Assembly (NCBI RefSeq): GCF_028292705.1
Contig: NZ_JAQGLV010000297.1
Span: 1 to 48,515 of the forward strand
Origin: Collimonas fungivorans
GTDB lineage: Bacteria; Pseudomonadota; Gammaproteobacteria; Burkholderiales; Burkholderiaceae_D
Length of the DNA: 48,515 bases
Direction of reading: 5' to 3'
Both the position numbers and the translations under genes were made by a program. The notes below the pieces were generated by a model. That model saw only the letters and a list, made by a program, of their open reading frames with translations, was not told the DNA's origin and did no database searches. Shown here piece after piece: positions 34,458-44,996 of the stretch (the stretch's first letter is position 1; each line of letters begins with the position of its first letter).

Positions 34458-34592
34458 TTAGCACAAGCACGCTGCTTTTATCGCAACTGTTTTTGCAAGA
34501 GCTTATACAGATTTATAGCGATTTCCGGGACTTGCCGCGAAAGCCCAACATAAGCGGAAAAACGCCGGCGGCATCAATGTTGCAAACAGCGC

Positions 34593-35264
34593 TTATTGAT
34601 CGATTTCGTCCAGCGACAAGGCGTCCAGGTGCGCCACGTCGGCCCAGCCGTCCACCCGCAACGGTTGCGGCCATTCCGGGTTCCAGCTCAGGCGGTTGAT
34701 GCTGGCATTGAAAATATCGCAACTGCGCGCCTGAGCCAAAGGCAGCTTGTGGGCAAAACGGTAGATGCAGTCGAGCACGCCGCCGTGTGTGACTACCGCA
34801 ATCCGACACAAATTCGGACGCAAATCGCCCGGCGCCAGCAAAGCCGACAAGGCCGCCACCACCCTTGCGTAGAATTCGCGCATGGTTTCCGCCACGTGCT
34901 GGCCGGCCGGATAACGGACATCGACAGCGCGCGCCATCAGCGCCGCATAGGCTTCAGGAAAATGTTCGGCCGCTTCCGGATAACGCAAGCCTTCCAGCGC
35001 GCCGTAGCAACGCTCCCGCAATCCGGTTTCGAGGCGCAAGGCCATGCCGCGCGCTTCGGCCAAAGGCGCGGCGGTTTGTTGTGCACGCTGCAGGTCGCTG
35101 CAAAAAACGGCGTCCAGGGCGAGGCCGTCCAGGCTGCGCGCCAACGCGAGCGCCTGGCGCCGGCCGGCCGGATTGAGCGGGATGTCCAGGTGGCCTTGCA
35201 GGCGACGCTCGAGGTTCCAGTCGGTTTCGCCGTGGCGTATCAGCAGGATTTCGGTAGTTGACAT
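34593..35264 (-). CDS. Histidine phosphatase (phosphoglycerate mutase-like) family protein
   Basis: EILLIRHGETDWNLERRLQGHLDIPLNPAGRRQA; VTHGGVLDCIYRF. Confidence 0.94.
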   Translation of the reverse strand: MSTTEILLIRHGETDWNLERRLQGHLDIPLNPAGRRQALALARSLDGLALDAVFCSDLQRAQQTAAPLAEARGMALRLETGLRERCYGALEGLRYPEAAEHFPEAYAALMARAVDVRYPAGQHVAETMREFYARVVAALSALLAPGDLRPNLCRIAVVTHGGVLDCIYRFAHKLPLAQARSCDIFNASINRLSWNPEWPQPLRVDGWADVAHLDALSLDEIDQ

Positions 35265-35286
35265 GGGCTTTCTGCAGGGCTGGCGC

Positions 35287-35922
35287 TTACAAGGCGGGGT
35301 TCAGGGTATACAGGCTGACGATCGAGGTCTCGGCCAGGATGTGTCCGCGCATCGCCGCCAGCGCTTGCTGCCCGGTGAACTTGCCGTCCACCGGCAAGCG
35401 CGCGATGTCCAACGCGTACACGGTGAAAACATAGCGGTGCACGGTCTCGTCGTTCCATGGCGGGCACGGACCGTCGTAGCCGAAATAATCGCCGCTCATC
35501 GCGGCGTCGCCGGCAAACCAGCCAGTGTAGTCGTTCAGGCCGTGGCGCGCGCCGGGGATCGGGCTGCCGTAAATTTCCGGGCCCGGCTTGCCGCGCGAGA
35601 TGACGCGGTCGCTGAAGGTTCCGGCTTCAATCGACGTCGCATGCGGCGGCAGGTCGACCAGCACCCAGTGGAAAAAATCGACGCGCGGCAGCTCGGCCGG
35701 CACCGTCTTGCCTTCCTGGTTGACATCGTCGCCGCGCGACGGCACATCGGGATCGCAGCAGATCAGCGCCAGCGATTTGGTGCCGGCCGGCGGTTCGCCC
35801 CAGCCCAGGTGCGGGTTGTGGTTGGCGGACAAGGTGACGTGGGTCTCGGGATGCACTACCGCGAAAGCAAATTCGCCGGGGATATAGGCACCGTCGTTGA
35901 AAGAATGGCTCCAGAGGTTCAC
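35287..35922 (-). CDS. YbhB/YbcL family PEBP (Raf kinase inhibitor-like) protein; probable GTG start at 35922
   Basis: DVPSRGDDVNQEGKTVP; DFFHWVLVDLPP; YDGPCPPWNDETVHRYVFTVYALD. Confidence 0.92.
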   Translation of the reverse strand: MNLWSHSFNDGAYIPGEFAFAVVHPETHVTLSANHNPHLGWGEPPAGTKSLALICCDPDVPSRGDDVNQEGKTVPAELPRVDFFHWVLVDLPPHATSIEAGTFSDRVISRGKPGPEIYGSPIPGARHGLNDYTGWFAGDAAMSGDYFGYDGPCPPWNDETVHRYVFTVYALDIARLPVDGKFTGQQALAAMRGHILAETSIVSLYTLNPAL

Positions 35923-35973
35923 GGTAAGCTCCTGTCGTAAAGTTGTCAGGCTACAGCAAAAGCGGATTACCCG

Positions 35974-36071
35974 GGACTTATGCAAAACTGTTCCAGCAAG
36001 GCACGACGACGAAGACAGTACGGCGTACGGCTAGGAGGAGTAACGCCGCTGGGGCAGTTTTGCGTAAGTCC
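35974..36071. repeat. 98-bp palindromic element with 24-bp imperfect terminal inverted repeats (MITE/REP-like candidate)
   Basis: GGACTTATGCAAAACTGTTCCAGC (35974-35997) vs reverse complement of 36048-36071 GGACTTACGCAAAACTGCCCCAGC, 21/24 identical; nested GGCGT/ACGCC arms inside. Confidence 0.75.
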
Positions 36072-36073
36072 TT

Positions 36074-36532
36074 TTACGCTTTGGCGGCCGGCGGTTTTAC
36101 CTGCAGCCAGAAGGTCACCGGGCCGTCATTGGTCAAAGACACTTTCATGTCGGCGCCAAAACGGCCGGTCGCGACCTGCTTGTGCCGGCTTGCGGCCTGG
36201 CTGGAGAAATAATCGAACAGGCGGCGCCCTTCTTCCGGCGCCGCCGCCGGCGTGAACGAAGGCCGGGTGCCGGACTGGGTATCCGCCGCCAGCGTGAATT
36301 GCGGCACCAGCAGCAGGCCGCCGCCGATGTCGCTCAGGCTGCGGTTCATCTTGCCGGCGTCGTCGGCGAACACGCGATAAGACAGCAACTTGGCCAGCAG
36401 CGCGTCCGCTTCCTTTTCACGATCGCCGCGCTCGGCGCACAGCAGCACCATCAGGCCGCCATCGATGGCGCCGACCGTGACGCCGTCCACCACCACGCTG
36501 GCGTGGCTGACTCGCTGCAGCAGGCCGATCAT
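36074..36532 (-). CDS. dtd: D-aminoacyl-tRNA deacylase
   Basis: [71 protein letters not shown]. Confidence 0.97.
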   Translation of the reverse strand: MIGLLQRVSHASVVVDGVTVGAIDGGLMVLLCAERGDREKEADALLAKLLSYRVFADDAGKMNRSLSDIGGGLLLVPQFTLAADTQSGTRPSFTPAAAPEEGRRLFDYFSSQAASRHKQVATGRFGADMKVSLTNDGPVTFWLQVKPPAAKA

Positions 36533-37800
36533 GCGGTCAAGGTTACCCGGGCGAACTTGCGCTTGCCAACCTGTATCACGAAGGTGGCGGCGTCGACTTT
36601 CAAACCCTTGTCGCTGACCACCGCGCCGTCGATCCGCACCCCGCCCTGCTCCACCATGCGCAGCGCTTCCGAGGTCGATGGGCAAAGATTGGCTTGTTTC
36701 AGCAGCTGGCCGATGCCCAGCGGCGCGCCGCTCAGCGTCAGTTCAGGAATGTCGTCCGGGATGCCGCCCTTGGCGCGGTTGTTGAAGTCGCTCAAGGCGT
36801 CTTCCGCCGCTTGCTGGTTGTGGAAGCGCGCCACGATTTCCTGCGCCAGCGCAACCTTGATGTCGCGCGGATTCTGGCCGCCTTCGACTTGCGCCTTGTA
36901 GCCGGCGATCTGCGCCAGCGACTTGAACGACAGCAGCTCGTAGTAACGCCACATCATGACGTCGGAAATGCTCATGACCTTGGCGAACATGGTGTTGGCC
37001 GGCTCGGTGATGCCAATGTAGTTGCCCTTGGACTTGGACATCTTTTCGACGCCGTCCAGGCCTTCCAGCAGCGGCATGGTCAGGATGCATTGCGGTTCCT
37101 GGCCGTAATCCTTCTGCAGCTCGCGGCCGACCAGCAGGTTGAATTTCTGGTCGGTGCCGCCCAGTTCCAGGTCGGACTCCAGCGCCACCGAATCGTAGCC
37201 CTGCATCAGCGGGTACAGCAGTTCGTGCACCGAGATCGGGGTGCCGGCCTTGTAACGCTTGGTGAAATCCTCGCGCTCCAGGATCCGCGCCACCGTGTAT
37301 TTCGCCGACAGCTGGATCATGCCGCGCGCGCCCAGCTTGTCCGACCATTCCGAGTTGTAGCGGATTTCCGTGCGCGCCGGATCCAGCACCAGGCTGGCCT
37401 GGGCGAAATAGGTCTTGGCGTTTTCTTCGATCTGTTCGCGGGTAAGCGGCGGCCGCGTCACGTTGCGCCCCGACGGATCGCCGATCATCGAGGTAAAGTC
37501 GCCGATCAGGAAAATCACGTTGTGGCCGAGATCCTGCAGCTGCCGCATCTTGTTCAGCACCACCGTATGGCCGAGGTGCAGGTCGGGCGCGGTCGGGTCC
37601 AGGCCCAGCTTGATGCGCAAGGGTTTGCCGCTTTGCTCGGAGCGCTGCAGCTTGCGCGCAAAGTCGCTCTCGATCAGCAGTTCGTCGACGCCGCGCTTGG
37701 TGATCGCCAGCGCCTCCTGGGTCCGGTCCGACAGGACCAGGGGGGTGTTTTCAACAGCAGCGGCTGCCTTCGGTGATGCGTTTTGAGAATCGTGAGCCAT
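36529..37800 (-). CDS. tyrS: Tyrosyl-tRNA synthetase
   Basis: [41 protein letters not shown]; start trimmed to [12 protein letters not shown]. Confidence 0.98.
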   Translation of the reverse strand: MAHDSQNASPKAAAAVENTPLVLSDRTQEALAITKRGVDELLIESDFARKLQRSEQSGKPLRIKLGLDPTAPDLHLGHTVVLNKMRQLQDLGHNVIFLIGDFTSMIGDPSGRNVTRPPLTREQIEENAKTYFAQASLVLDPARTEIRYNSEWSDKLGARGMIQLSAKYTVARILEREDFTKRYKAGTPISVHELLYPLMQGYDSVALESDLELGGTDQKFNLLVGRELQKDYGQEPQCILTMPLLEGLDGVEKMSKSKGNYIGITEPANTMFAKVMSISDVMMWRYYELLSFKSLAQIAGYKAQVEGGQNPRDIKVALAQEIVARFHNQQAAEDALSDFNNRAKGGIPDDIPELTLSGAPLGIGQLLKQANLCPSTSEALRMVEQGGVRIDGAVVSDKGLKVDAATFVIQVGKRKFARVTLTA

Positions 37801-38034
37801 ATAGGGAATAAAAATCCAGCGAAAATGAAATCTGAAAAGCTGCGCTTGTGCCGGCACTGGACGGCAAGGGCGGACAAAAAAACGCATACAAAGGGTTACG
37901 AGAAAATCAGACTAGTCCTACAACCGCCCAAGATACCCTAAGGTATAATCCCTGATCCTTTTAACCCGCCGCAAGTCGTTCAATCAAACAACAACACAAG
38001 AATCGGTAGCAAACGGCAAATTTTAACGTATTGC

Positions 38035-39441
38035 ATGTCTCTCAAAGATAAAATCATCAACTTGCGGTCCAGTATCAAGCCGTTTTTCAAGCAGATACCA
38101 GCCCGGGTCTATGCTTGTTTTGCTGATTCCACGCCTAAAAGCCGTATTGTCTCCGCTTCGGCCGTGTTGCTGACCCTGGTTGCTTTTGGCGCGGCCGGTG
38201 TTGCTCCGCTGCCAATGGATCCTGACGAAGTGTCGGTGAAAGCGATTTCCGCCGAACTGGAATTGCCCAGCCTTAGTGAACAGATCGCAAAACTTGAAGC
38301 TCAGCAACAACTTTATGTTGCCGAAGACAAGATGCGCGCCGGCGACACGCTGGCGACCTTGCTGACCCGGCTTGGCGTAGACGACGACCAGGCCAGCAAT
38401 TTCATCAAGTCGGACCGCCGCGCACGCGCCGTGCTGCGCCTCAAGACCGGCACCACGGTGCAGGCGCAGACCAGCAATGACGGCGTACTGCAGATGCTGC
38501 GCGCGACGATTGCCGACGGCGACGATACTCCGACCAATCTGCTGATCCACCGCGACGGCGACAAGTTTACCGTCAGCGAGGAAAGCGCCACGGTTGAACG
38601 GCGCGTCGAAATGCATACCGGGGTGATCCGCTCCTCGCTGTTCGCCGCCACCGATGCCGCCGATATCCCCGACAGCGTGGCCTCGCAAATCGTCGCCATG
38701 TTCGGCACCAACATCAATTTTGCTTCCGACCTGAAACGCGGCGACCATTTTAATGTCGCCTATGAAACATTCTGGCAGAACGGCCAGTTCCTGCGCGCCG
38801 GACGCATCCTGGCCGGCGAATTCGTGAACGGCGGCAAGCCGTTCCAGGCAGTCTGGTTTGACGAACCAGCCAGCGGCCAGGGCGGCTACTACGGTTTCGA
38901 CGGCAAATCGCTGAAAAAGGCCTTCTTGAAATCGCCGCTGACCTTTACCCGCATTTCTTCCGGCTTCTCGATGCGCGTGCACCCTATCCTGGGCAAGTGG
39001 AAAAAGCATACCGGCGTCGACTTTGCCGCCGCCACGGGTACGCCCATCCATGCCACCGCCGACGGCGTGATCGACTTTGCCGGCGTTGAAAGCGGCTACG
39101 GCAACGTGGTCATCATCAAGCACGATAGCAAATATTCAACGGTGTATGCGCACATGAGCCGTTTTGCGCCGACCTCGCGCAAGGGCGGCAAGGTCAGCCA
39201 GGGCGATGTCATCGGCTACGTCGGCATGACCGGCTGGGCGACCGGCCCCCACCTGCATTACGAGTTCCGGGTCGCCAACGAGCCGCGCGATCCGATGTCG
39301 GTGGTAGTGCCTACCGCCAGCCCGCTGGCCGGGGTCGAGCTGGAGCGCTTCAAGACGGTTGCGGCCGATATCACCCATCGTTTTAACCTGCTGAGCGGCG
39401 AAACAGCTGCTGCGCCAGCCACCAAGCTGGCGTCAAAATAA
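38035..39441 (+). CDS. M23 family peptidoglycan metallopeptidase (OapA/LysM-like N-terminal region)
   Basis: SGFSMRVHPILGKWKKHTGVDFAAATGTPIHATADGVIDFAG; GPHLHYEFRVANEPRDPM. Confidence 0.96.
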   Translation: MSLKDKIINLRSSIKPFFKQIPARVYACFADSTPKSRIVSASAVLLTLVAFGAAGVAPLPMDPDEVSVKAISAELELPSLSEQIAKLEAQQQLYVAEDKMRAGDTLATLLTRLGVDDDQASNFIKSDRRARAVLRLKTGTTVQAQTSNDGVLQMLRATIADGDDTPTNLLIHRDGDKFTVSEESATVERRVEMHTGVIRSSLFAATDAADIPDSVASQIVAMFGTNINFASDLKRGDHFNVAYETFWQNGQFLRAGRILAGEFVNGGKPFQAVWFDEPASGQGGYYGFDGKSLKKAFLKSPLTFTRISSGFSMRVHPILGKWKKHTGVDFAAATGTPIHATADGVIDFAGVESGYGNVVIIKHDSKYSTVYAHMSRFAPTSRKGGKVSQGDVIGYVGMTGWATGPHLHYEFRVANEPRDPMSVVVPTASPLAGVELERFKTVAADITHRFNLLSGETAAAPATKLASK

Positions 39442-39549
39442 ATTTCCGGCATGCCTGGAGTTTGCTGAACTCATTTGCTGAATTCAGAATAAACTTAAAA
39501 CCGTTGTCGAGTCGCTAGTAAAATCAGCTGATCTCACAACGGTTTTATT

Positions 39550-40707
39550 ATGTCCACTCCAACTACCCAAAGCGGCTTGTTCATCGGCCTGATGTCCGGC
39601 ACCAGCCTGGATGGCGTCGATGGCGTCATCGCAGCATTTCCCAGCGCCCCGGTGCAGCATCCGGTAGCCACCCTGGCCTCGGCCTACATGCCGTTTTCAG
39701 CTTCGCTGCGCGCCGAACTGATGGCGCTGCAAACCGCCGGCCAGGATGAGATCGAACGCGAAGCGCTGGTCGCCAATACCCTGAGTTCGCATTACGCTGC
39801 TTGCGTCGAGCGCCTGCTGGCAGATGCCGGTTTGCGGCCAGACCAGATCCGCGCCATCGGCGTCCACGGCCAGACCATCAGGCATCGGCCCGAACTGGGT
39901 TTTACGCGCCAGGCCAACAACCCGGCGCTGCTGGCCGAGCTGACCGGGATCGACGTCATCGCCGATTTCCGCAGCCGCGACATCGCCGCCGGCGGCCAGG
40001 GCGCGCCGCTGGTGCCGGCTTTCCACCAGGCTGTGTTCGCCGATCCGGAACAAACCCGGGTGGTGGTAAATATCGGCGGCATCGCCAACATCAGCGTATT
40101 GCATGGCCAGGCGACGCCGGGCCAGAGCCGCGACGTCATCGGCTTCGATACCGGGCCGGGCAATGTCCTGATGGATTTATGGATCAAGCGCCATCACGGC
40201 AAGGACTATGATGAGAACGGCTTGTGGGCGGCCAGCGGCCAGCCGGCGCCGGCCTTGCTCGACGCCATGCGCAAGGAAGATTATTTTGCCGCGGCGCCGC
40301 CCAAAAGCACCGGGCGCGACCTGTTCCACGAAGCCTGGCTGGCGCGCCATCTCGGCAGTTTGCCGCAACTTGCCGCCGCCGACGTGCAGGCCACGCTGGC
40401 GCTGCTGACCGCCACTACCATCGCCGACGCGATCGCACAGCATGCGCCGACGGCGCAAACCGTGTATGTCTGCGGCGGCGGCGCTTATAACCCGTACCTG
40501 ATGCAGCAGCTGGCGCAAGCGCTGCAAAACCGCCAGCTGGCGGCAGCCGTGCAATCTACCGAAGCGCTCGGCATTGCTCCCAACCATGTCGAGGCAGTGG
40601 CTTTCGCCTGGCTGGCGCTGCGTTTTGACCAGCGCCAGCCAGGCAACCTGCCGCTGGTGACCGGGGCACGCGGCTTACGGATCCTGGGGGCGCTGTATCC
40701 GGCCTGA
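39550..40707 (+). CDS. anmK: Anhydro-N-acetylmuramic acid kinase
   Basis: [60 protein letters not shown]. Confidence 0.98.
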   Translation: MSTPTTQSGLFIGLMSGTSLDGVDGVIAAFPSAPVQHPVATLASAYMPFSASLRAELMALQTAGQDEIEREALVANTLSSHYAACVERLLADAGLRPDQIRAIGVHGQTIRHRPELGFTRQANNPALLAELTGIDVIADFRSRDIAAGGQGAPLVPAFHQAVFADPEQTRVVVNIGGIANISVLHGQATPGQSRDVIGFDTGPGNVLMDLWIKRHHGKDYDENGLWAASGQPAPALLDAMRKEDYFAAAPPKSTGRDLFHEAWLARHLGSLPQLAAADVQATLALLTATTIADAIAQHAPTAQTVYVCGGGAYNPYLMQQLAQALQNRQLAAAVQSTEALGIAPNHVEAVAFAWLALRFDQRQPGNLPLVTGARGLRILGALYPA

Positions 40708-40756
40708 GGGCATCCTGCCGGAAACGCAATCGGCAACGGGCAATAAGCAGACAATA

Positions 40757-40795
40757 AAAAAGGACGCCCAAGGATTTCTCCCCGGCGTCCTTTTT
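40757..40795. terminator. Bidirectional Rho-independent terminator between convergent anmK and erpA
   Basis: AAAAAGGACGCC (40757-40768) pairs with GGCGTCCTTTTT (40784-40795). Confidence 0.9.
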
Positions 40796-40828
40796 CAAGA
40801 GCCGCGTGTTGCTTACGTAATTACTTGA

Positions 40829-41191
40829 TCAAGCCGAGAAAGAAGAACCGCAACCGCAGGTAGTCGTCGCATTCGGATTCTTGATCACGAATTGCGCGCC
40901 TTCCAGGTCGTCCTTGTAGTCGATTTCAGCGCCGACCAGGTATTGATAGCTCATCGAATCGATCAGCAGCTGCACACCGTTCTTGCTCATGGTGGTGTCG
41001 TCTTCGTTGACGATTTCATCGAAGGTGAATCCGTACTGGAAACCGGAGCAACCGCCACCCTGCACGAAAACGCGCAATTTGAGGTCTGGATTGCCTTCTT
41101 CTTCGATCAGCTGCGCAACCTTGGCGGCGGCGCTATCGGTAAACACGATCGGCGAGGCGACTACATCTTGAATTTCAGCGACAGCATTCAT
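40829..41191 (-). CDS. erpA: Iron-sulfur cluster insertion protein ErpA
   Basis: A-type carrier cysteines [12 protein letters not shown] and TTCGCGSSF. Confidence 0.96.
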   Translation of the reverse strand: MNAVAEIQDVVASPIVFTDSAAAKVAQLIEEEGNPDLKLRVFVQGGGCSGFQYGFTFDEIVNEDDTTMSKNGVQLLIDSMSYQYLVGAEIDYKDDLEGAQFVIKNPNATTTCGCGSSFSA

Positions 41192-41266
41192 TTTTGGCTC
41201 CTGCGGGGTACATACAATACTGCATTATAGGCGCTTGCTCGGATTCATGCCGGCCAGCCCCAAATC

Positions 41267-41662
41267 TTAGGCAGATTGCGACATGGCAAGTTTCAGCACC
41301 GGCTCAGCCACATTCTGTTCATGGGTCAGTTTGCCGCTTACCAGGGCGCCGCTGTGCATTTCCAGCGCCTTGTAATTGACATCACCGGTTATGCGGGCTT
41401 TCGGCTGCAATTCAAGCAGTTCGGCGGAATAAACATTGCCGCTGATCTCACCGTTGACCACCAGGTGGGCGACCCGCACGTCGCCTTCCACCTTGGCGCT
41501 CTCGGAAATCACCAGGACGCTGGTTTCGCCAGGCTCCGCCACTACATTGCCTTTCACATTGCCGTCGATGCGCAGACCGCCCTTGAAGTGGACATCGCCC
41601 TCGATGCTGGTCGACGAACCAATCAAGCTATCGATAGTGCTCTTTGCTTTACGGTTGAACAT
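41267..41662 (-). CDS. Bactofilin family cytoskeletal protein
   Basis: STSIEGDVHFKGGLRIDGNVKGNVV...VISESAKVEGDVRVAHLVVNGEISGNV beta-helical repeat. Confidence 0.95.
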   Translation of the reverse strand: MFNRKAKSTIDSLIGSSTSIEGDVHFKGGLRIDGNVKGNVVAEPGETSVLVISESAKVEGDVRVAHLVVNGEISGNVYSAELLELQPKARITGDVNYKALEMHSGALVSGKLTHEQNVAEPVLKLAMSQSA

Positions 41663-41675
41663 GATGTTTCCTTTT

Positions 41676-42410
41676 TTACAAATTAGAGGTTTGCTGCGCC
41701 CGCATCTGGCCCTTTTCCATGACCTTGGCCTGAATCGCCTTGACCACGGCGCCTTCCGGCAAAGTCAGTTCAGCCTCGACGCGCTGGTAATACTTGAAAT
41801 CCAGCTGGGACGCGGTCTTTTCTGCAGCCGTGGCGCTGGCGCCCGGGAAAATCAGCACCGTGCTTTTACCCGCCACTGTCGCAGTCACCAATAGTTGCAC
41901 ATTTCCAACAAAATTGGCACCTTTGCCGCCCTGCATGATCAACATTCGATAGCGCAATTGTGTAGGCGTCAACAATTCGGCAGTCAGGCGCTGGATGGTG
42001 ATGCCCTGGCTGCCTGTCGCATTCGGCAGCAGCCCCTCGAAAAACGCCAGGTCCTCTTTCAGCTTGGCATTCTCGGTTTCCAGCACCTTGATCTGCTGGC
42101 CCAACTGCTCCTGCGCCGCTTTCTCGATATTGAGCCGGCTTTCGGCGGCATTGACGGTGCTCGAGAAACGATCCCGCTCCGCCGTCAAGACGCCCACTTT
42201 TTCATTGAGGTCGGCCAGCTGCTGTTTGCTGACCACCGGGCTGTGGCCGGTGAAATCGCGCCCGAGGTCATATATCCACAGTGCGATCGCGCCGCCAAAA
42301 CCCAGCACCAGCACCAGGAAAAGCGCTTTCAGCGGCCACGGGTAATGGCTCTTCACCGTCATCTTCGGCGCCGAAATCGACATGCGCCGAACCCACAATT
42401 TATACTTCAT
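41676..42410 (-). CDS. Conserved hypothetical membrane protein with single TM and coiled coil (DUF6776-like)
   Basis: One TM (ALFLVLVLGFGGAIALWIY) then heptad-rich LNEKVGVLTAERDRFSSTVNAAESRLNIEKAAQEQLGQQIKVLETENAKLKEDL; family name is from recollection of context. Confidence 0.75.
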   Translation of the reverse strand: MKYKLWVRRMSISAPKMTVKSHYPWPLKALFLVLVLGFGGAIALWIYDLGRDFTGHSPVVSKQQLADLNEKVGVLTAERDRFSSTVNAAESRLNIEKAAQEQLGQQIKVLETENAKLKEDLAFFEGLLPNATGSQGITIQRLTAELLTPTQLRYRMLIMQGGKGANFVGNVQLLVTATVAGKSTVLIFPGASATAAEKTASQLDFKYYQRVEAELTLPEGAVVKAIQAKVMEKGQMRAQQTSNL

Positions 42411-42446
42411 CGCTGCCGGCTCGGCCGCTCAAAAAGACGCATGGCG

Positions 42447-43484
42447 TCATGGCATGACCGGCACGTGCAGCAAGCCGGTAGTCTCTTCCAGGCCGAACAT
42501 CAGGTTCATGCATTGCACTGCCTGGCCGGCCGAGCCTTTGACCAGGTTGTCCTGCACCACCAGCACCACCACGGTGTCGCCATTGTCGGGACGATGCAAG
42601 GCGATCCGCAACATGTTCGATGCACGGGTGGAACGGGTTTCCGGATGCGAGCCGAACGGCATCACATCGACAAACGGCTCATCCTTGTAGGCATCTTCAA
42701 ACAGCGCCTGCAAGGCCGCGTTGTCGATATCCTTGGTCAGGCGCGCGTAGATGGTCGAATGCATGCCGCGGATCATCGGCACCAGATGCGGCGTAAACAA
42801 CAGGCCGACTTTCTGGTCGGTCAGCTTGCCGAGCTGCTCCAGCGTTTCCGGCGTATGCCGATGGCCGGATACGCCATAAGCCTTGAAATTGTCGCTGGCT
42901 TCCGAGAACAGCATGCCGATTTCCGTCTTGCGGCCGCCGCCGGATACCCCCGATTTGCAATCGGCGATCAGGTGCGAAGCGTCAATCACGTCGGCTTTCA
43001 GCAACGGCGCCAGGCCGAGCTGCATGGTGGTCGGATAACAACCCGGATTGCCGATGATGCGCGCGTCCTTGATGGCGGCGCGGTTCAGCTCCGGCAAACC
43101 ATATACGGCTTCCTTCAGCAGCTCGGGGCAGCCGTGCGGCATCTTGTACCATTTCTCGAACACCGCGGTGTCCTGCAGGCGGAAATCGGCGGCCAGGTCG
43201 ATCACCTTGACGCCGGCTTCCAGCAGCTCGGGCGTCTGCGCCATGGCGACGCCGTGCGGGGTGGCGAAGAACACCACGTCGCAGTCGGTCAGGCGGGCTT
43301 TTTCAGGTGCGGAAAACGCCAGCGCAACGCGGCCGCGCAAAGACGGGTACATGTCGGCAATCGGCATGCCGTCTTCCTTGCGCGAAGTCACCGCCTGCAG
43401 CTGCGCATGCGGATGGGTCGCCAGCAAACGCAGCAACTCGACGCCTGTATAACCCGTACCACCCACAATCCCGACTTTGATCAT
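42447..43484 (-). CDS. argC: N-acetyl-gamma-glutamyl-phosphate reductase
   Basis: [43 protein letters not shown]; start trimmed to ATG at 43484. Confidence 0.97.
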   Translation of the reverse strand: MIKVGIVGGTGYTGVELLRLLATHPHAQLQAVTSRKEDGMPIADMYPSLRGRVALAFSAPEKARLTDCDVVFFATPHGVAMAQTPELLEAGVKVIDLAADFRLQDTAVFEKWYKMPHGCPELLKEAVYGLPELNRAAIKDARIIGNPGCYPTTMQLGLAPLLKADVIDASHLIADCKSGVSGGGRKTEIGMLFSEASDNFKAYGVSGHRHTPETLEQLGKLTDQKVGLLFTPHLVPMIRGMHSTIYARLTKDIDNAALQALFEDAYKDEPFVDVMPFGSHPETRSTRASNMLRIALHRPDNGDTVVVLVVQDNLVKGSAGQAVQCMNLMFGLEETTGLLHVPVMP

Positions 43485-43741
43485 CTTTTTTCCTTGCATG
43501 GAGCTGTATATTTTTTCCACCCGGCTTTCAAACCCGATATGAAAACAATACGATGTTGGACCCGGTGTTTTGGGTAAATTGCCGCCAAGAGCTGGCTATT
43601 TTATCAGCCAATGAATCGTTAGGGCGGCTTAACATTGAAATCGGAAATACCTTGCAGGCACAGGCGCTGCAGCGCGTTTCCCAATGTTACCTTTTGATAA
43701 AGAGCGCAACGGACAACGCAAAAAACCGGCAGCAAATGGCA

Positions 43742-43773
43742 AAAAGCCGCCAGGCGCAAACCTGGCGGCTTTT
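43742..43773. terminator. Strong Rho-independent terminator downstream of rpsI
   Basis: AAAAGCCGCCAGG (43742-43754) pairs with CCTGGCGGCTTTT (43761-43773). Confidence 0.9.
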
Positions 43774-43793
43774 CGATATTCTGAAAGCGTAGA

Positions 43794-44186
43794 TTAGCGC
43801 TTGGAGAATTGTTTTGCGCGGCGAGCCTTGCGCAGACCGACCTTCTTACGTTCAACTTCACGTGCATCACGTGTAACGAAGCCGGCTTTGGACAGCTCCG
43901 GTTTCAAAGTTGCATCGTAGTCGATCAGTGCACGAGTGATGCCGTGGCGAACTGCGCCAGCCTGGCCGGATTCACCGCCGCCGCTGACATTGACCTTGAT
44001 GTCGAAAGTTTCGACATGGTTGGTCAGTTCCAGTGGCTGGCGAATCACCATCAGGCCGGTTTCGCGCGAAAAATATTCATTCGCTGGCTTGCCGTTGACG
44101 ACGATTTGGCCGGAGCCTGACTTGATGAAGACGCGAGCCACTGCACTCTTGCGACGGCCGGTTCCGTAATTGTAGTTACCGATCAT
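43794..44186 (-). CDS. rpsI: 30S ribosomal protein S9
   Basis: [28 protein letters not shown]...C-terminal [18 protein letters not shown]. Confidence 0.99.
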   Translation of the reverse strand: MIGNYNYGTGRRKSAVARVFIKSGSGQIVVNGKPANEYFSRETGLMVIRQPLELTNHVETFDIKVNVSGGGESGQAGAVRHGITRALIDYDATLKPELSKAGFVTRDAREVERKKVGLRKARRAKQFSKR

Positions 44187-44195
44187 GTCTATTCC

Positions 44196-44624
44196 TTAGA
44201 GTTCAAGTGCTTTAGGTTGCTGCGCGGTGTGCGGATGGCTGCCATCTGCGTACACTTTGAGCTTCTTGATCATGGCGTAGCCAAGCGGACCCTTAGGCAG
44301 CATGCCCTTGACCGCTTTTTCCAGCGCACGACCTGGAAAACGCTGTTGCATTTTCTGGAAATTTGTTTCGTAGATGCCGCCTGGGTAACCGGAGTGACGG
44401 AAATACGTCTTGTCGGTTGCCTTGGCGCCAGTGACGCGCAGTTTACCTGCGTTGATGACGACGATGAAATCGCCGGTATCAACGTGAGGAGTAAATTCGG
44501 GTTTGTGTTTGCCGCGCAGTCGGAGTGCCACTTCGCTGGCAACACGTCCGAGGACTTTGTCCGTCGCGTCAATCACGAACCAATCACGCTGGACTTCATG
44601 GCCCTTAGCGGAAAAAGTTTTCAT
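44196..44624 (-). CDS. rplM: 50S ribosomal protein L13
   Basis: [45 protein letters not shown]. Confidence 0.99.
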   Translation of the reverse strand: MKTFSAKGHEVQRDWFVIDATDKVLGRVASEVALRLRGKHKPEFTPHVDTGDFIVVINAGKLRVTGAKATDKTYFRHSGYPGGIYETNFQKMQQRFPGRALEKAVKGMLPKGPLGYAMIKKLKVYADGSHPHTAQQPKALEL

Positions 44625-44884
44625 GTTGACTTCCTAACTAGTTTAATTCGCTCAAATGGTGGTTCCGCCGCTATCGAAAAACCGGCTTTTAGACCGGAGC
44701 ATCGTCCTGCATCAGCGACAGACTCTTCCTTGTTATCTTTTCCTGAGCAAACGGAAAAGCCGTAAATTATAGCCTTTTCAAGGACTTGGCGTCAAACCGA
44801 TTGAAAAAAATGGCCGTTTGCGCTATGGGATGTTGTAAATGCGGTTGTAAACAGGGCGGTAAACACCTGCAACCGCTCCTGCAG

Positions 44885-44990
44885 ATAAAAGAAAACCCGA
44901 ACTGCGCTGTGGCGTCGGGTTTAAATCCACTCCTGTGGAGGGGTGGAGGAGACATGGCGTTAATTGCCGAGAATCAATCTCGCAACGGTT
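44885..44990 (-). ncRNA. Candidate small RNA (~105 nt) between rplM and osmC: hairpin, CU-rich hairpin, terminator
   Basis: - strand hairpin CGAGA-ttgat-TCTCG (44968-44982), CU-rich CTCCTCCACCCCTCC, second stem CCACCCCT/AGGAGTGG, terminator AAACCCGA...TCGGGTTTTCTTTT (44922 down to ~44884). Confidence 0.6.
44893..44922 (-). terminator. Rho-independent terminator of the candidate sRNA
   Basis: AAACCCGA (44893-44900) pairs with TCGGGTTT (44915-44922); - strand U tract TTTTCTTTT. Confidence 0.75.
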
Positions 44991-44996
44991 AGATTG

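Noticed and set aside
41895-43577. 560-aa + strand ORF antisense to the coiled-coil gene and argC
   Set aside because: Antisense artefact; spans two genes and the spacer without any recognisable domain.
44767-44955. 62-aa - strand ORF overlapping the sRNA candidate
   Set aside because: It reads through the predicted terminator hairpin and U tract and has composition expected of non-coding sequence; treated as part of the sRNA region instead.
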